A stretch of 64,000 nt of DNA from Candidatus Gastranaerophilales bacterium (GCA_944326485.1 CALVED010000002.1:248001-312000), one strand, 5' to 3'. Numbered from the stretch's first letter, positions 1 to 8,557 are shown. The notes: generated from the sequence alone by a model not told the origin. Translations and numbers: made by a program.

Positions 1-1113
1 CGTTTGATTTTTTCTGTCGATTTAAAAACAGCAGTAAGAGAATCAAAGGTATGTTTTATAGCAGTTTCGACGCCGCAAGATAAAGATGGGTCTTGTGATT
101 TAAAAGCGGTTATTGAGGTATCAAAACAAATAGCAGAATGTATAGATGAATATAAAGTTATTGTAAATAAATCTACAGTTCCGGTTGGAACAGCAGAGAA
201 ACTGACAAAAATAATGAAAACAATAACAAATGTTCCGTTTGATGTTGTATCAAATCCCGAATTTTTAAAGCAAGGGGCTGCAGTTGATGATTTTCTTTCT
301 CCGGATAGAGTGATTATAGGTTCAAACTCAGAAAAAGCTTCAAATATTATGAGAGAAATATATTCGCCATATTTCAAAACTGCGAATAGAATGATTTTTA
401 TGGATGTTAAGTCCGCTGAAATGACTAAATATGTTGCAAATGCTTTTCTTGCAACAAAAATCTCTTTTATAAATGAAATGGCGAATATTTGTGAAAAAGT
501 CGGTGCAAATATAGAACAAGTTAGAATTGGTATTACAACAGATAATAGAATAGGTAATAAGTTTTTGTTCCCGGGAATTGGTTATGGTGGCAGTTGTTTT
601 CCTAAAGATGTTAGTGCATTAATTTCTGTAGCAAAAGAAAATGAATGTTCCAGTAACATATTAGAAGCGACAAAAATGGTTAATGATAATCAAAGAAAGC
701 TGTTTGTAGAAAAAATTTTAAAATATTATAAAAATAATATAAATGGTAAAAAAATTGCAATTTGGGGATTATCCTTTAAACCCAAGACTAATGACATGAG
801 AGAAGCTCCATCAATATCAATTATTAATGAATTGATAAGGCATGGTGCAATAATTAAGGCATATGATCCACAAGCAATGGATTATGCCAAAAATATATTT
901 ATAAATTCTATTGAATATGCAGAATCTGCTTATGATGCCATTGATGATGCCGATGCATTGGTGCTTTTGACTGAATGGAATGAATTTAGACATCCGGATT
1001 TTGAAATAATAAAGTCAAAAATTAAAGATAGAGTAATTTTTGATGGTAGAAATCAGTATAATCCTCAGAAATTAAAGAGTTTGGGCTTAGAATATATTTG
1101 TTTTGGATTTTAA
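1..1113 (+). CDS. UDP-glucose 6-dehydrogenase, 5' end cut by window edge
   Basis: Oxidises UDP-glucose to UDP-glucuronate using two NAD+ per turnover; cytosolic, supplying uronic acid for capsule or envelope polysaccharide. The reading frame is open to base 1, so the start and most of the N-terminal Rossmann nucleotide-binding region lie outside the window. What remains begins in the region that normally reads FIAVPTP (here FIAVSTPQDKDG), followed by the central helical domain and the C-terminal UDP-binding domain. The catalytic cysteine is in the hallmark GYGGSCFPKD, with its codon at 595-597. FKPKTNDMREAPS matches the family's C-terminal domain motif. An in-frame TTG at 4 is not a credible start because the fold would be incomplete. 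The substrate (UDP-glucose rather than UDP-ManNAc) is inferred from overall resemblance. Confidence 0.92.
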   Translation, partial: RLIFSVDLKTAVRESKVCFIAVSTPQDKDGSCDLKAVIEVSKQIAECIDEYKVIVNKSTVPVGTAEKLTKIMKTITNVPFDVVSNPEFLKQGAAVDDFLSPDRVIIGSNSEKASNIMREIYSPYFKTANRMIFMDVKSAEMTKYVANAFLATKISFINEMANICEKVGANIEQVRIGITTDNRIGNKFLFPGIGYGGSCFPKDVSALISVAKENECSSNILEATKMVNDNQRKLFVEKILKYYKNNINGKKIAIWGLSFKPKTNDMREAPSISIINELIRHGAIIKAYDPQAMDYAKNIFINSIEYAESAYDAIDDADALVLLTEWNEFRHPDFEIIKSKIKDRVIFDGRNQYNPQKLKSLGLEYICFGF

Positions 1114-1304
1114 ATTTTTTGCAAATATTAAGTTTTTTTAATTTGTTTTTAAGCTAGAGCTGAAAACCTTTTACCCTAAAAAAATTAAAAAAAAATATAA
1201 TATTTTAAAAAATATGATATTTTTTTGTTATGATGAGTACTCTAAATAGCAAATTAATTTTTGTTAGGTTTTAGAACAAATGTAGAGATGAATGGAAGAA
1301 AAAT

Positions 1305-2264
1305 ATGAAAATTAATTCTATTACACCATCGATTATTTATTCTAAGTCCAAGGGAGCAGGGGCTTCAGGACACAGAATGAGAGAGAGTGTGTACGAGCGA
1401 CATAATAAACAAAATAATAATGACCAAATAAACACGACCATCAAGATGAATTCTGATGGTCGTGTTTATTTTAAGGGGGGTATTCCTTTGTTGCACAAAG
1501 CAGCAAATTTTGCCTCCGATAATCCATTAGTTGCAGAGGCCTTATTCGCAATACTTATTACTTGCGGATTAAGACCAATAACAATAATGGCAACAGCAAA
1601 AACAGATGAAGATAAAGAAAAATGTTCTTATCAAGCGGCGAAATCAGTTTCTTCTGGTTTTGTTGGACTTGCTACTACAGCATTAATCGGAACGCCAATA
1701 GCAGCTGCAACAAAACTTGCAAATAAAAAAGGTGCATTTAATATGCCACAAGGAATGAAGGAAAAATCACAAGAAGTTGTTAAACAAGGAGTTGATGCAT
1801 TAGTTGAATTCTCTAAAAAATTAACAACTGAAGGACGTGATTTAAATCTTGCACAACAAATAAATGCTTTAACCGAGGGTGGAAAAATGAATCTTTCTGT
1901 TTTCCAAAAAGCAGGTAAGCATGCACAAAATACTTTTAAAGAGCAGATATCTGAGAAAGCTCCTGATATATCAGAAAAAGTAGTAAACGCATTAAAAGAA
2001 CAGCAGATTATTAATAATTATGCTAAGACTGGTAAAAATGTTATGGATAAATTCTTCCAACCTGTATTTATGCCAATAAGAGCAACAATAACAATTGCAT
2101 TAGTTCCAATATTACTTGGCTTATTAGGGAAGAAAAAACCGGAGAAGAAACAACCTCCAGAACAAAATCCACAAGTAATGTTAAATTATAATGTATTCCA
2201 AGATAGTAATGAAAAAGCACTATTTCAGTCTTTTTCGGGAGTAGCAAATCATGAAAATAAATAG
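1305..2264 (+). CDS. MKINSI/FKG-family membrane-associated protein, function unknown
   Basis: Not a recognised enzyme. The 319-residue product starts MKINSITPS and reaches a VYFKGG motif near residue 55; the same MKINSIT...FKG head occurs in the next gene. The middle has two hydrophobic stretches (about 70-90 and 110-135, small-residue rich), and a third lies near the C-terminus (about 255-275), followed by a lysine/proline-rich tail. The start is supported by GGAAG 7 nt upstream of the ATG. The segment between MKINSIT and FKG is about 30 residues longer than in its neighbour and contains a perfect 18-bp inverted repeat (1426-1471). The stop overlaps the start of the next gene by 14 bp, so the two are surely co-transcribed. 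Function is unknown; the shared head might be a localisation signal, which is speculation. Confidence 0.8.
   Translation: MKINSITPSIIYSKSKGAGASGHRMRESVYERHNKQNNNDQINTTIKMNSDGRVYFKGGIPLLHKAANFASDNPLVAEALFAILITCGLRPITIMATAKTDEDKEKCSYQAAKSVSSGFVGLATTALIGTPIAAATKLANKKGAFNMPQGMKEKSQEVVKQGVDALVEFSKKLTTEGRDLNLAQQINALTEGGKMNLSVFQKAGKHAQNTFKEQISEKAPDISEKVVNALKEQQIINNYAKTGKNVMDKFFQPVFMPIRATITIALVPILLGLLGKKKPEKKQPPEQNPQVMLNYNVFQDSNEKALFQSFSGVANHENK
1426..1471. repeat. Perfect 18-bp inverted repeat inside a coding sequence
   Basis: The left arm 1426-1443 (AAATAAACACGACCATCA) is the exact reverse complement of the right arm 1454-1471, with a 10-nt loop containing GAATTC. It lies in frame within the MKINSI gene at 1305. 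The arm ends TTTATTT followed by further T residues resemble an intrinsic terminator or attenuator, but the hairpin sits 120 bp inside an open reading frame. Alternatives are the scar of a small palindromic element or a fold-back artefact. Confidence 0.85.
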
Positions 2265-3159
2265 TATAACACCGGGATATAATTCTCAAAAACAACAAAA
2301 CTATAAAAGACAAAATCAAAAGGATATGTCGTTCAAGGGTTTTGTTCCACAACCAGTTGTTAATGGATTATCTGATTTTTATGGCAAAGTTGCTTCAAAT
2401 CATGGTTTTCAAAAATTTATAAAAGGTTTTAGTAACTCTAATAAAACATTTACTCATGTAATGGTAGCAGAAAGTGTACTATTATCCGGATTTTATATGA
2501 TTAATACATTGAGAAATAAGAAAATTAAAAAAGAACAAAAACCTCAAATGTTAATTAATGATACTTTAACCTTAGGAGTTTCGGCTGCCGGTGCATATTT
2601 AGTTGAAGATAAAATTTCTGATGTAGTTATGAAAGGAGCTGAAAAATATTTTGGTTCTCATAAAGATTTTTATACTAAATTAGGTGCAAAAACAGCAGCT
2701 GCAAGTAAAGATGAATTGTTGACAAAAGTTGCAGATGTCGCCGGAAAGAAAGGCAGTGAACTTACTGAAGGTTTAGAACAAGTTTCATCTAAAATAGCAA
2801 GCCAGTTAAAAGGTCTGGTAGGGGAAGAAGGTAAATTAAAAGCCTTTCAAATTACACAAGATAAATTGGCTTCTGTTCAAAATGCAGTTAAAGATACAAT
2901 TACTCAAAATGCAGGTAATGCAGATAAGGCTAAAGAAGCTGTAAAAGGACTTGTTGATGATGTTTATAATTCCGCAGCAGCCAGAGGTGAAGCTGACAAA
3001 ATATTACCAGGTATTAATAAACTAAAGGTAATTATAATCTTAGGTATTATATATAGATACTTAGGTCCAGTTGTAATTACTCCAATTGCAAATAAAATAA
3101 GTTCAAAAATGTTTGCAAATAAGAAAGAAAATGTTGATAAATCTCAAGAAAAAAAGTAA
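2251..3159 (+). CDS. MKINSI/FKG-family membrane-associated protein, function unknown
   Basis: The 302-residue product begins MKINSITPGYN and has DMSFKGFVPQ at about residues 25-34, the same head as the preceding gene. Hydrophobic segments lie near residues 75-90 and 108-120 and close to the C-terminus (about 262-282), after a long alanine/lysine-rich helical middle (150-250) of coiled-coil or amphipathic character. GGGAG about 10 nt upstream and the matching head support the ATG at 2251, which gives a 14-bp overlap with the upstream gene. The tail is highly charged (KKENVDKSQEKK). The architecture of head, membrane hairpin, helical repeat region and C-terminal membrane segment parallels its neighbour, so the two may be diverged paralogues or partners. 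No enzymatic motif is visible. Confidence 0.8.
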   Translation: MKINSITPGYNSQKQQNYKRQNQKDMSFKGFVPQPVVNGLSDFYGKVASNHGFQKFIKGFSNSNKTFTHVMVAESVLLSGFYMINTLRNKKIKKEQKPQMLINDTLTLGVSAAGAYLVEDKISDVVMKGAEKYFGSHKDFYTKLGAKTAAASKDELLTKVADVAGKKGSELTEGLEQVSSKIASQLKGLVGEEGKLKAFQITQDKLASVQNAVKDTITQNAGNADKAKEAVKGLVDDVYNSAAARGEADKILPGINKLKVIIILGIIYRYLGPVVITPIANKISSKMFANKKENVDKSQEKK

Positions 3160-3178
3160 AAATATTCTTCTGATAATA

Positions 3179-3208
3179 GGGAAAGATTAAAAAATCTTTC
3201 CCTTTTTT
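3179..3208 (+). terminator. Rho-independent terminator after the MKINSI pair
   Basis: GGGAAAGATT (3179-3188) pairs perfectly with AATCTTTCCC (3193-3202) around an AAAA loop and is followed by six T. It lies 20 bp after the stop codon at 3159 and ends the plus-strand operon. Confidence 0.9.
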
Positions 3209-3216
3209 ATTTTATC

Positions 3217-3328
3217 GGTGAAAAATTCACAATAAGCTGAAAGTGTGATGGAATTTTTGTAAGATGAAACCAAAACATTATTTTGAACGAGCTTGTATCA
3301 GTATAGAAATCAAGTGTAATACTTGATT
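3217..3328 (+). repeat. Dispersed intergenic repeat, copy A (full length)
   Basis: Contains the core AATAAGCTGAAAGTGTGA (3231-3248), flanked by AAAAATTC and GAATTTTT arms that can pair. A downstream part shares blocks such as TTGTATC with the copy at 26104. The copy closes with a small hairpin, AATCAAGT/ACTTGATT (3308-3315 with 3321-3328), whose end runs into the stop codon of the opposing gene. It sits between the ends of convergent genes. Confidence 0.75.
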
Positions 3329-4790
3329 AAATTGAACAAACAATTTGCAGAGGATATTCAAATATTAATTCTTCTCTTGCAACAACCCTTATATTAGGGA
3401 GCATTTGAGATAAAATTAAATAAATTAAATGCCTTATTTTCATTGGTGCAATTAAAACTATTTCTTTTGAGTCTGGAGCATATTTATTTACTTTTTCTTT
3501 TATTAATTTAATTATTTCTTCAATTTTGTTGCTTTCAATTCTGATAATTTCATCATTTGCTTTTTCGCCAATAAAAGATTCAATGCTTTTTTCTGATAGT
3601 TCATAGGCATAAATGGTTTTATCTGCTTCATTAATTAATGATTTACTTATTTGCCTAGCAAGTGAAATTCTTATTCTCTCAAGCAGTTCTTCTTTATTTG
3701 TTTCATCTGCGAAATCATTGATTTTTTCAAATATATAAACAATATCTTTAATAGAAACTTTTTCTTTTATAAGGCTTGCTAAAATATATTTAAGTTCAGC
3801 TACTGACATGTAGTCAGGAATTATATTTTCAACAAGATAAAGGTTTTGATTTCCTACGATTTCAATATATCTGTTAATATCAGAATAATCAAAAATATCA
3901 TCTATATTTTTTGTTACTATATATTCTATTGTCCTGGCTATAAAATCAATAGAGTCAAGTCCTTTTGCCCAGAAATTTTTTGCTTTTTCATCTTTAATCC
4001 ATAGGATTGGAAGTTGTGTAATATTATCTGTATCTTCAAAGGAACCGGATGGGAGTTTTTCAATATTTAATTCGTTTTTAAAAAACATTGTATAATTGTA
4101 ATATGCTTTTGATGTTATTATTGGAATTCCTCTGATTTTTACTGAAAATTCATTTTCTTGAAGCGTTTCGTCAATCTCGATTTTTATTTTAGGAATTATG
4201 TATCCGAGAGTTTCTGTTAAAGTTTGTCTTATTAAAACTATTCTGGATAAAATGTTATATTCATTGTCACTGTCAAGAATATCAATTAATTCTTCAGAAA
4301 TAGAGAGTGTAATTTTTTGTTCTCCTAACTTTTTTTCCATTACATCAGGCGCAATAACTTTCGCAAGTTTATGTTTTAAATCTTCAAGTTCGTTAATATG
4401 TTTTGAAATTTCTTCATTTAAAATTGTTCTGGAATCTTCTGATGTTTCATCAATAAGAGCTTTAACTTGAGTGATTTTCTGTCTTTTTTCTTTAATTTTC
4501 TTTTGTATATCAACACATAATTCATAAGGGTCAAGTTCAGGATTTATAATTCTTTCAATACGTGATTTGAAATTTAAAATATCAGATGTTTCACTTATTG
4601 TAGTGTCTTCATTTTCTGTTTCTTTTATGAATATACAATTATAAAAAATACCCTCATCATTTTCAATTTCTTGAAGTGAATATATATCCCAACCGTCTTT
4701 TGACATTTCATTTAATAAACTTTCAAGTTTTTCATTGTCGTTATATGGAGAAGTTCTTATTGTATAAATGTTTCTTGTTGGTTTATACAT
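3327..4790 (-). CDS. Orphan soluble protein with FlhA/type III export apparatus C-terminal domain
   Basis: The 487-residue cytosolic product has three parts. Residues 1-58 resemble the small DUF4177 fold (NEMSKDGWDIYSLQEI). Residues 65-155 are charged helices, probably coiled coil. Residues about 156-487 follow the cytoplasmic domain of FlhA/HrcV export-gate proteins: ILSRIVLIRQ...LGYIIPKIKI, then IRGIPI, ILASLIKEKVSIKDI, and a closing block LPNIRVVAREEL. In flagellar and type III secretion systems that domain forms a nonameric ring that docks chaperone-substrate complexes. The eight-helix membrane domain normally preceding it is absent, and no other flagellar or secretion gene is in the window. 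AAGGAT upstream of the ATG supports the start. The gene is probably co-transcribed with the one at 4852-5388 (61-bp gap). Its role is unknown; the domain call rests on pattern comparison from memory. Confidence 0.78.
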   Translation of the reverse strand: MYKPTRNIYTIRTSPYNDNEKLESLLNEMSKDGWDIYSLQEIENDEGIFYNCIFIKETENEDTTISETSDILNFKSRIERIINPELDPYELCVDIQKKIKEKRQKITQVKALIDETSEDSRTILNEEISKHINELEDLKHKLAKVIAPDVMEKKLGEQKITLSISEELIDILDSDNEYNILSRIVLIRQTLTETLGYIIPKIKIEIDETLQENEFSVKIRGIPIITSKAYYNYTMFFKNELNIEKLPSGSFEDTDNITQLPILWIKDEKAKNFWAKGLDSIDFIARTIEYIVTKNIDDIFDYSDINRYIEIVGNQNLYLVENIIPDYMSVAELKYILASLIKEKVSIKDIVYIFEKINDFADETNKEELLERIRISLARQISKSLINEADKTIYAYELSEKSIESFIGEKANDEIIRIESNKIEEIIKLIKEKVNKYAPDSKEIVLIAPMKIRHLIYLILSQMLPNIRVVAREELIFEYPLQIVCSI

Positions 4791-4851
4791 GAATAAATCC
4801 TTATTAATCTAATTATAATTATGATAACATTTTTATTTATAAAAAACATTA

Positions 4852-5388
4852 TTATTTTTGAATTATACCTGTTGCAGTTTTACCTCTGTGTTTGTAATTA
4901 AGAATATAATAACCTTTGCCAGAATCTAAGATTTCAGCTTTAGAATTAGCAGCAGTTCTCTCTTTGAACGCTATAAGATCTTCTTCAGCTTCTCTGTATT
5001 TTTTTAGTTTTTTATTGAGTTTTGCTTGCTGCAAGCGGTTTATTATTTCAGATTCTTCATTAAATTCTTCTTGTGTGTACATTTTTTCGACAAGTTTAAC
5101 AACTTTTACTCTTGCTCTAAGTTGATTACTTTGATATAAGTCAAGGTATTTTAAGTTGTCAGATAATACAACCATATAGTAGCCGTCAGGAATTTCATTA
5201 CCATTATCATCATATAATTTACAAGGCAGTGTTAAATTGGGATATTCAGTTGACTCTGGTCCAAATTTGTATTCCCTCTTATCACTTTCATAAACTCCAG
5301 CAGGATAAAAAGGCGTCGGAAAGTGTCTATCTGGCCCGTTAAAATCTGTCATGAAATCATATGCTATTAAATTAAAGTCTATTATCAT
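4852..5388 (-). CDS. Conserved hypothetical protein, 178 aa
   Basis: Not recognised. The N-terminal two thirds look like a compact beta-rich domain (IPDGYYMVVLSDNLKYLDLYQ), followed by a charged helical segment (about 105-150, NRLQQAKLNKKLKKYREAEE) and a short C-terminal beta stretch (GYYILNYKHRGKTATGII). There is no signal peptide or membrane segment, so it is probably cytosolic. AGGCAG 6-7 nt before the ATG supports the start. It lies immediately upstream of the FlhA-like gene in the same orientation, so it may be a partner of that protein; this is context only. Confidence 0.7.
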   Translation of the reverse strand: MIIDFNLIAYDFMTDFNGPDRHFPTPFYPAGVYESDKREYKFGPESTEYPNLTLPCKLYDDNGNEIPDGYYMVVLSDNLKYLDLYQSNQLRARVKVVKLVEKMYTQEEFNEESEIINRLQQAKLNKKLKKYREAEEDLIAFKERTAANSKAEILDSGKGYYILNYKHRGKTATGIIQK

Positions 5389-5422
5389 TATTTACTGCCT
5401 TAGAATGATATTTTATCAGATA

Positions 5423-5453
5423 TTGTATAAAAATCCCAATTATTGTATATAAT
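5423..5453 (+). promoter_or_regulatory. Candidate promoter for clpP
   Basis: TTGTAT (5423-5428) and TATAAT (5448-5453), separated by 19 bp, lie 36 bp upstream of the clpP ATG in the divergent spacer. The spacer is slightly long, so the -35 assignment is uncertain; the -10 is a perfect match. Confidence 0.45.
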
Positions 5454-5489
5454 ATAAATAATAAAAATTAAAAATAAACAGAGGTTTTT

Positions 5490-6080
5490 ATGGATAAAAA
5501 AACAATATTAAGTTATATACCAACGGTTATAGAGTCATCGTCAAGAGGTGAAAAATCATTTGATATTTTCTCAAGATTATTGAGAGAAAGAATAATATTT
5601 TTAGGTGAAGAAATTGATGATGAAATGTCTAATTCAATAGTAGCTCAACTTTTATTGTTAGATTCAGAAAACCCTGAAAAAGATATTATGATGTATATAA
5701 ATAGCCCGGGTGGAGTAATTACTGCAGGATTTGCAATATATGATACAATGAAGCATATAAGAGCAGATGTATCAACAATATGTCTTGGTGAAGCAGCTAG
5801 TATGGGAGCATTTTTGTTATCGGCAGGAACAAAAGGTAAAAGAATGGCACTGCCTAGTGCAAGAATTATGATTCACCAGCCTTTAGGCGGTGCACAGGGG
5901 CAGGCTACAGATATTGAAATTGAAGCTAAAGAAATTCTAAGAATGAAAAAAGAGTTAAATACACTTTTGGCGGAACATACAGGGCAAACTATTGAAAAAA
6001 TATATGCAGATACTGAACGTGATAACTATATGTCTGCTCAAGAAGCTGTTGAATATGGGTTAATAGATAAAGTAATATAA
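5490..6080 (+). CDS. clpP: ATP-dependent Clp protease proteolytic subunit
   Basis: Serine peptidase that forms a 14-subunit barrel and degrades proteins fed by ClpX/ClpA/ClpC; cytosolic protein quality control. At 196 residues it has the usual family length. The catalytic triad is visible: Ser104 in GEAASMGA, His129 in IMIHQP, and Asp178 in TERDNYM. The handle-helix region [17 protein letters not shown] is typical. AGAGG a few nt before the ATG supports the start. It is the first gene of a plus-strand run; ffh follows after 67 bp but appears to have its own promoter. No Clp ATPase is adjacent. Confidence 0.97.
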   Translation: MDKKTILSYIPTVIESSSRGEKSFDIFSRLLRERIIFLGEEIDDEMSNSIVAQLLLLDSENPEKDIMMYINSPGGVITAGFAIYDTMKHIRADVSTICLGEAASMGAFLLSAGTKGKRMALPSARIMIHQPLGGAQGQATDIEIEAKEILRMKKELNTLLAEHTGQTIEKIYADTERDNYMSAQEAVEYGLIDKVI

Positions 6081-6147
6081 TTAAATTATTTTAATGTTTG
6101 TTACTTCTAAGCCCCAAAGAGTTTTTTTATAGTAAAATTAGATTATT

Positions 6148-7509
6148 ATGTTTGATAGTTTATCTGAAAAATTACAGGAAATAATAAAGAAAACATCCGG
6201 AAATGCCTCTTTAACGGAAGAAAATATTTCAGATACATTAAGAGAAGTTAGAAGAGCATTATTAGATGCTGATGTAAGTTTAAAAGTAGTTAAGTTATTT
6301 ATGTCTTCTTTAAGAGAAAAAGCACTTGGAGAAGAAGTAATAAAAGGAGTAAATCCTTCTCAACAGTTTATAAAAATAGTTCATGATGAACTTGTAAATG
6401 TGCTTGGAAAAGAAAATACTCCTTTAAATTTAGACGGACATCCTGCTTTAATAATGATGTTGGGTTTGCAAGGTTCGGGAAAAACAACATCAGCTGCAAA
6501 ATTAGCGGTAAAACTTAAAAAAGAAGGTAAAAATCCTATATTGGTTGCTGCGGATGTTTATAGACCTGCTGCGATTAATCAGTTAAAAATATTAGGAGAG
6601 CAAATTTCGACTCCTGTTTTCACAATTGAAGGTTCAACTGATGTTCAGAAAATAGTTTCTGATTCAATAAATTATGCAAAAGATAATGGTTATAATGTAG
6701 TAATTATAGATACAGCTGGTCGTCTGCAAATTGATAATGAAATGATGGCAGAGCTATTATTGATAGATAGAGCATTTAAACCGCAAGAAAAACTTTTAGT
6801 AATAGACTCTATGTTAGGACAGCAAGCAGTAAGTGTCGCAGAAAACTTTAATATTCAACTTGATATAACCGGTATTGTTTTGACAAAATTAGATGGTGAC
6901 TCAAGAGGCGGTGCTGCGTTAAGTGTTGTTCATTCATCAGGAAAGCCAATTAAACTTACAGGAACAGGTGAAAAACTGGATGCTTTAAATGATTTTCATC
7001 CGTCAAGAATGGCAGATAGAATTCTTGGTATGGGTGATATTGTATCATTTGTTGAAAAAGCTCAGGAAGTTTTTGATGAAAAACAAGCAAAAGAATTTGA
7101 AAAAAAGATGGAGAAGGCTGAATTTTCATATAATGACTTTTTAAATATGCAAAAGCAGATGAGAATGTTCGGCTCAATAGATAATATATTAGGAATGCTT
7201 CCAATTCCCGGTCTTAATAAAGATAATAGAGAAATGATAGCAACTGAAGGTGAAAAACAGCTTAAAAAAATCGAATCGTTCATATCAAGTATGACTCCGA
7301 AAGAAAGGGCTAATCCTTCAATAATTAATACCTCAAGGAAAAGAAGAATAGCATTAGGATGCGGAATGCCTATACATGAAGTAAATCAAATAATATCTCA
7401 GTTTGATCAAATGCGTCAAATGATGAAAGGTTTTTCTGATATCAAGAAAAAAGTTAAAAAGGGGAAATTAAAGCTTCCAAAAATGCCTGGCGGCAAATTT
7501 CCATTTTAA
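6148..7509 (+). CDS. ffh: Signal recognition particle GTPase
   Basis: Protein subunit of the signal recognition particle: binds signal sequences of nascent membrane proteins and, with SRP RNA and FtsY, targets ribosomes to the translocon. At 453 residues the order is N domain (1-95), G domain with P-loop GLQGSGKTT (106-114), DTAGRLQ (about 188) and TKLDGD, then the methionine-rich M domain (about 300-453), which ends in basic residues with MPGGKFPF. The lysine- and glycine-rich tail is normal for bacteria. No Shine-Dalgarno is visible; a TAAAAT box at 6133-6138 ends 9 nt before the ATG, so transcription may begin almost at the start codon. YidC, which acts with SRP, is encoded at 53 kb. Confidence 0.97.
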   Translation: MFDSLSEKLQEIIKKTSGNASLTEENISDTLREVRRALLDADVSLKVVKLFMSSLREKALGEEVIKGVNPSQQFIKIVHDELVNVLGKENTPLNLDGHPALIMMLGLQGSGKTTSAAKLAVKLKKEGKNPILVAADVYRPAAINQLKILGEQISTPVFTIEGSTDVQKIVSDSINYAKDNGYNVVIIDTAGRLQIDNEMMAELLLIDRAFKPQEKLLVIDSMLGQQAVSVAENFNIQLDITGIVLTKLDGDSRGGAALSVVHSSGKPIKLTGTGEKLDALNDFHPSRMADRILGMGDIVSFVEKAQEVFDEKQAKEFEKKMEKAEFSYNDFLNMQKQMRMFGSIDNILGMLPIPGLNKDNREMIATEGEKQLKKIESFISSMTPKERANPSIINTSRKRRIALGCGMPIHEVNQIISQFDQMRQMMKGFSDIKKKVKKGKLKLPKMPGGKFPF

Positions 7510-7525
7510 ATAATAGGGAGTGAAT

Positions 7526-8542
7526 ATGTTAAAAAAAGCAATGATAATGGCAGCTGGAGTCGGTTCTAGGTTGGAATCATTATCTAGTGCGCTTCCAAAG
7601 CCAATTGTTCCATTGGCAAATGTTCCTGTTATGGACATAATTACTAAACATCTTTCGTCCTTTGGAATAATAGATATAATTGCAAATACTCATTATAAAG
7701 CTGAATATATTAAAAATCATTATAAAGATAAAAAATATGGTGTTAATTATTCTTTTATCGAGGAAAAAGAACTCTCAGGAACAGCGGGCGGATTGAAAAA
7801 ATGTCAATTTTTCTTTGATAAAGATAGTGATTTTATTGTAATGTCTGGGGATGGTCTTTCTGATATTGATATAAATAAAGCATACGAATCACATAAAAAA
7901 TCGGGTTCTATTGCTACATTAGTATTAAAAGAAGTTCCAAAAAATTTGGTTTCTATATATGGTATTGTTGTTCCTGATAAAAATAACTATGTAGAAAGTT
8001 TTCAGGAAAAGCCACCTGCTTCTGAGGCTAAATCTAATCTTGCAAACACAGGTATTTATATTTTTAATTATAAAATATTTGATTATATTCCCGAAAATAC
8101 TTTTTTTGATTTTGCAAAAAATGTATTTCCATTGTTATTAAGTGATAATCAAAAAATTAATACTTTTATACATAAAGGTTATTGGTCTGATATAGGTTCG
8201 ATAAATCAGTATAAACTATCAAATTTTGATTTATTGAATCATAAAATTAAATCGTTTATTCCTGATGTAATTAAAACAGAAAAAGGAGTATATTGTTGTG
8301 GTGAAAATGTTCAAATTGACAATACTTCTGAAATTATTGGTAATTGTGTTATTGGAAACGGATGTAAAATAGGGAAAAATGTTAAAATAATAGATTCAAT
8401 TTTATGGAATAATATTATAATTGAAGAAAATGTAATAGTAGAAAATTCAATAATATTAAATGATATAATTGTTCAAGAAAATTTAAAAAATGAAATTTTG
8501 TCAGAAGACAAAATAAAAGCAAAAGAGAATATAAAAGTATAA
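7526..8542 (+). CDS. NDP-sugar nucleotidyltransferase (mannose-1-phosphate guanylyltransferase-like)
   Basis: Transfers a nucleotidyl group to a sugar 1-phosphate to make an activated sugar for glycan synthesis; cytosolic. The N-terminal Rossmann-like domain has the signature MAAGVGSRLESLS and the following PKPIVPLANVPVM, with the metal-binding aspartate in VMSGDGLSD. The C-terminus (about residues 265-330) is a left-handed beta-helix of hexapeptide repeats (IIGNCVIGNGCKIGKNVKI). A GTG at 7520 is in frame but lies inside the AGGGAG Shine-Dalgarno, so ATG 7526 is preferred. It starts 17 bp after ffh. A phosphohexomutase (46.8 kb) and UDP-glucose dehydrogenase (1 bp) elsewhere in the window fit the same biosynthetic area. 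The exact nucleotide and sugar cannot be told from the sequence. Confidence 0.88.
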   Translation: MLKKAMIMAAGVGSRLESLSSALPKPIVPLANVPVMDIITKHLSSFGIIDIIANTHYKAEYIKNHYKDKKYGVNYSFIEEKELSGTAGGLKKCQFFFDKDSDFIVMSGDGLSDIDINKAYESHKKSGSIATLVLKEVPKNLVSIYGIVVPDKNNYVESFQEKPPASEAKSNLANTGIYIFNYKIFDYIPENTFFDFAKNVFPLLLSDNQKINTFIHKGYWSDIGSINQYKLSNFDLLNHKIKSFIPDVIKTEKGVYCCGENVQIDNTSEIIGNCVIGNGCKIGKNVKIIDSILWNNIIIEENVIVENSIILNDIIVQENLKNEILSEDKIKAKENIKV

Positions 8543-8557
8543 GAAAGAGGGAAAAGA

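Noticed and set aside
1152-1172. AAGCTAGAGCTGAAAACC after ugd looks like the core of the dispersed repeat
   Set aside because: Only GCTGAAA is shared; the GTGTGA half and pairing arms are missing.
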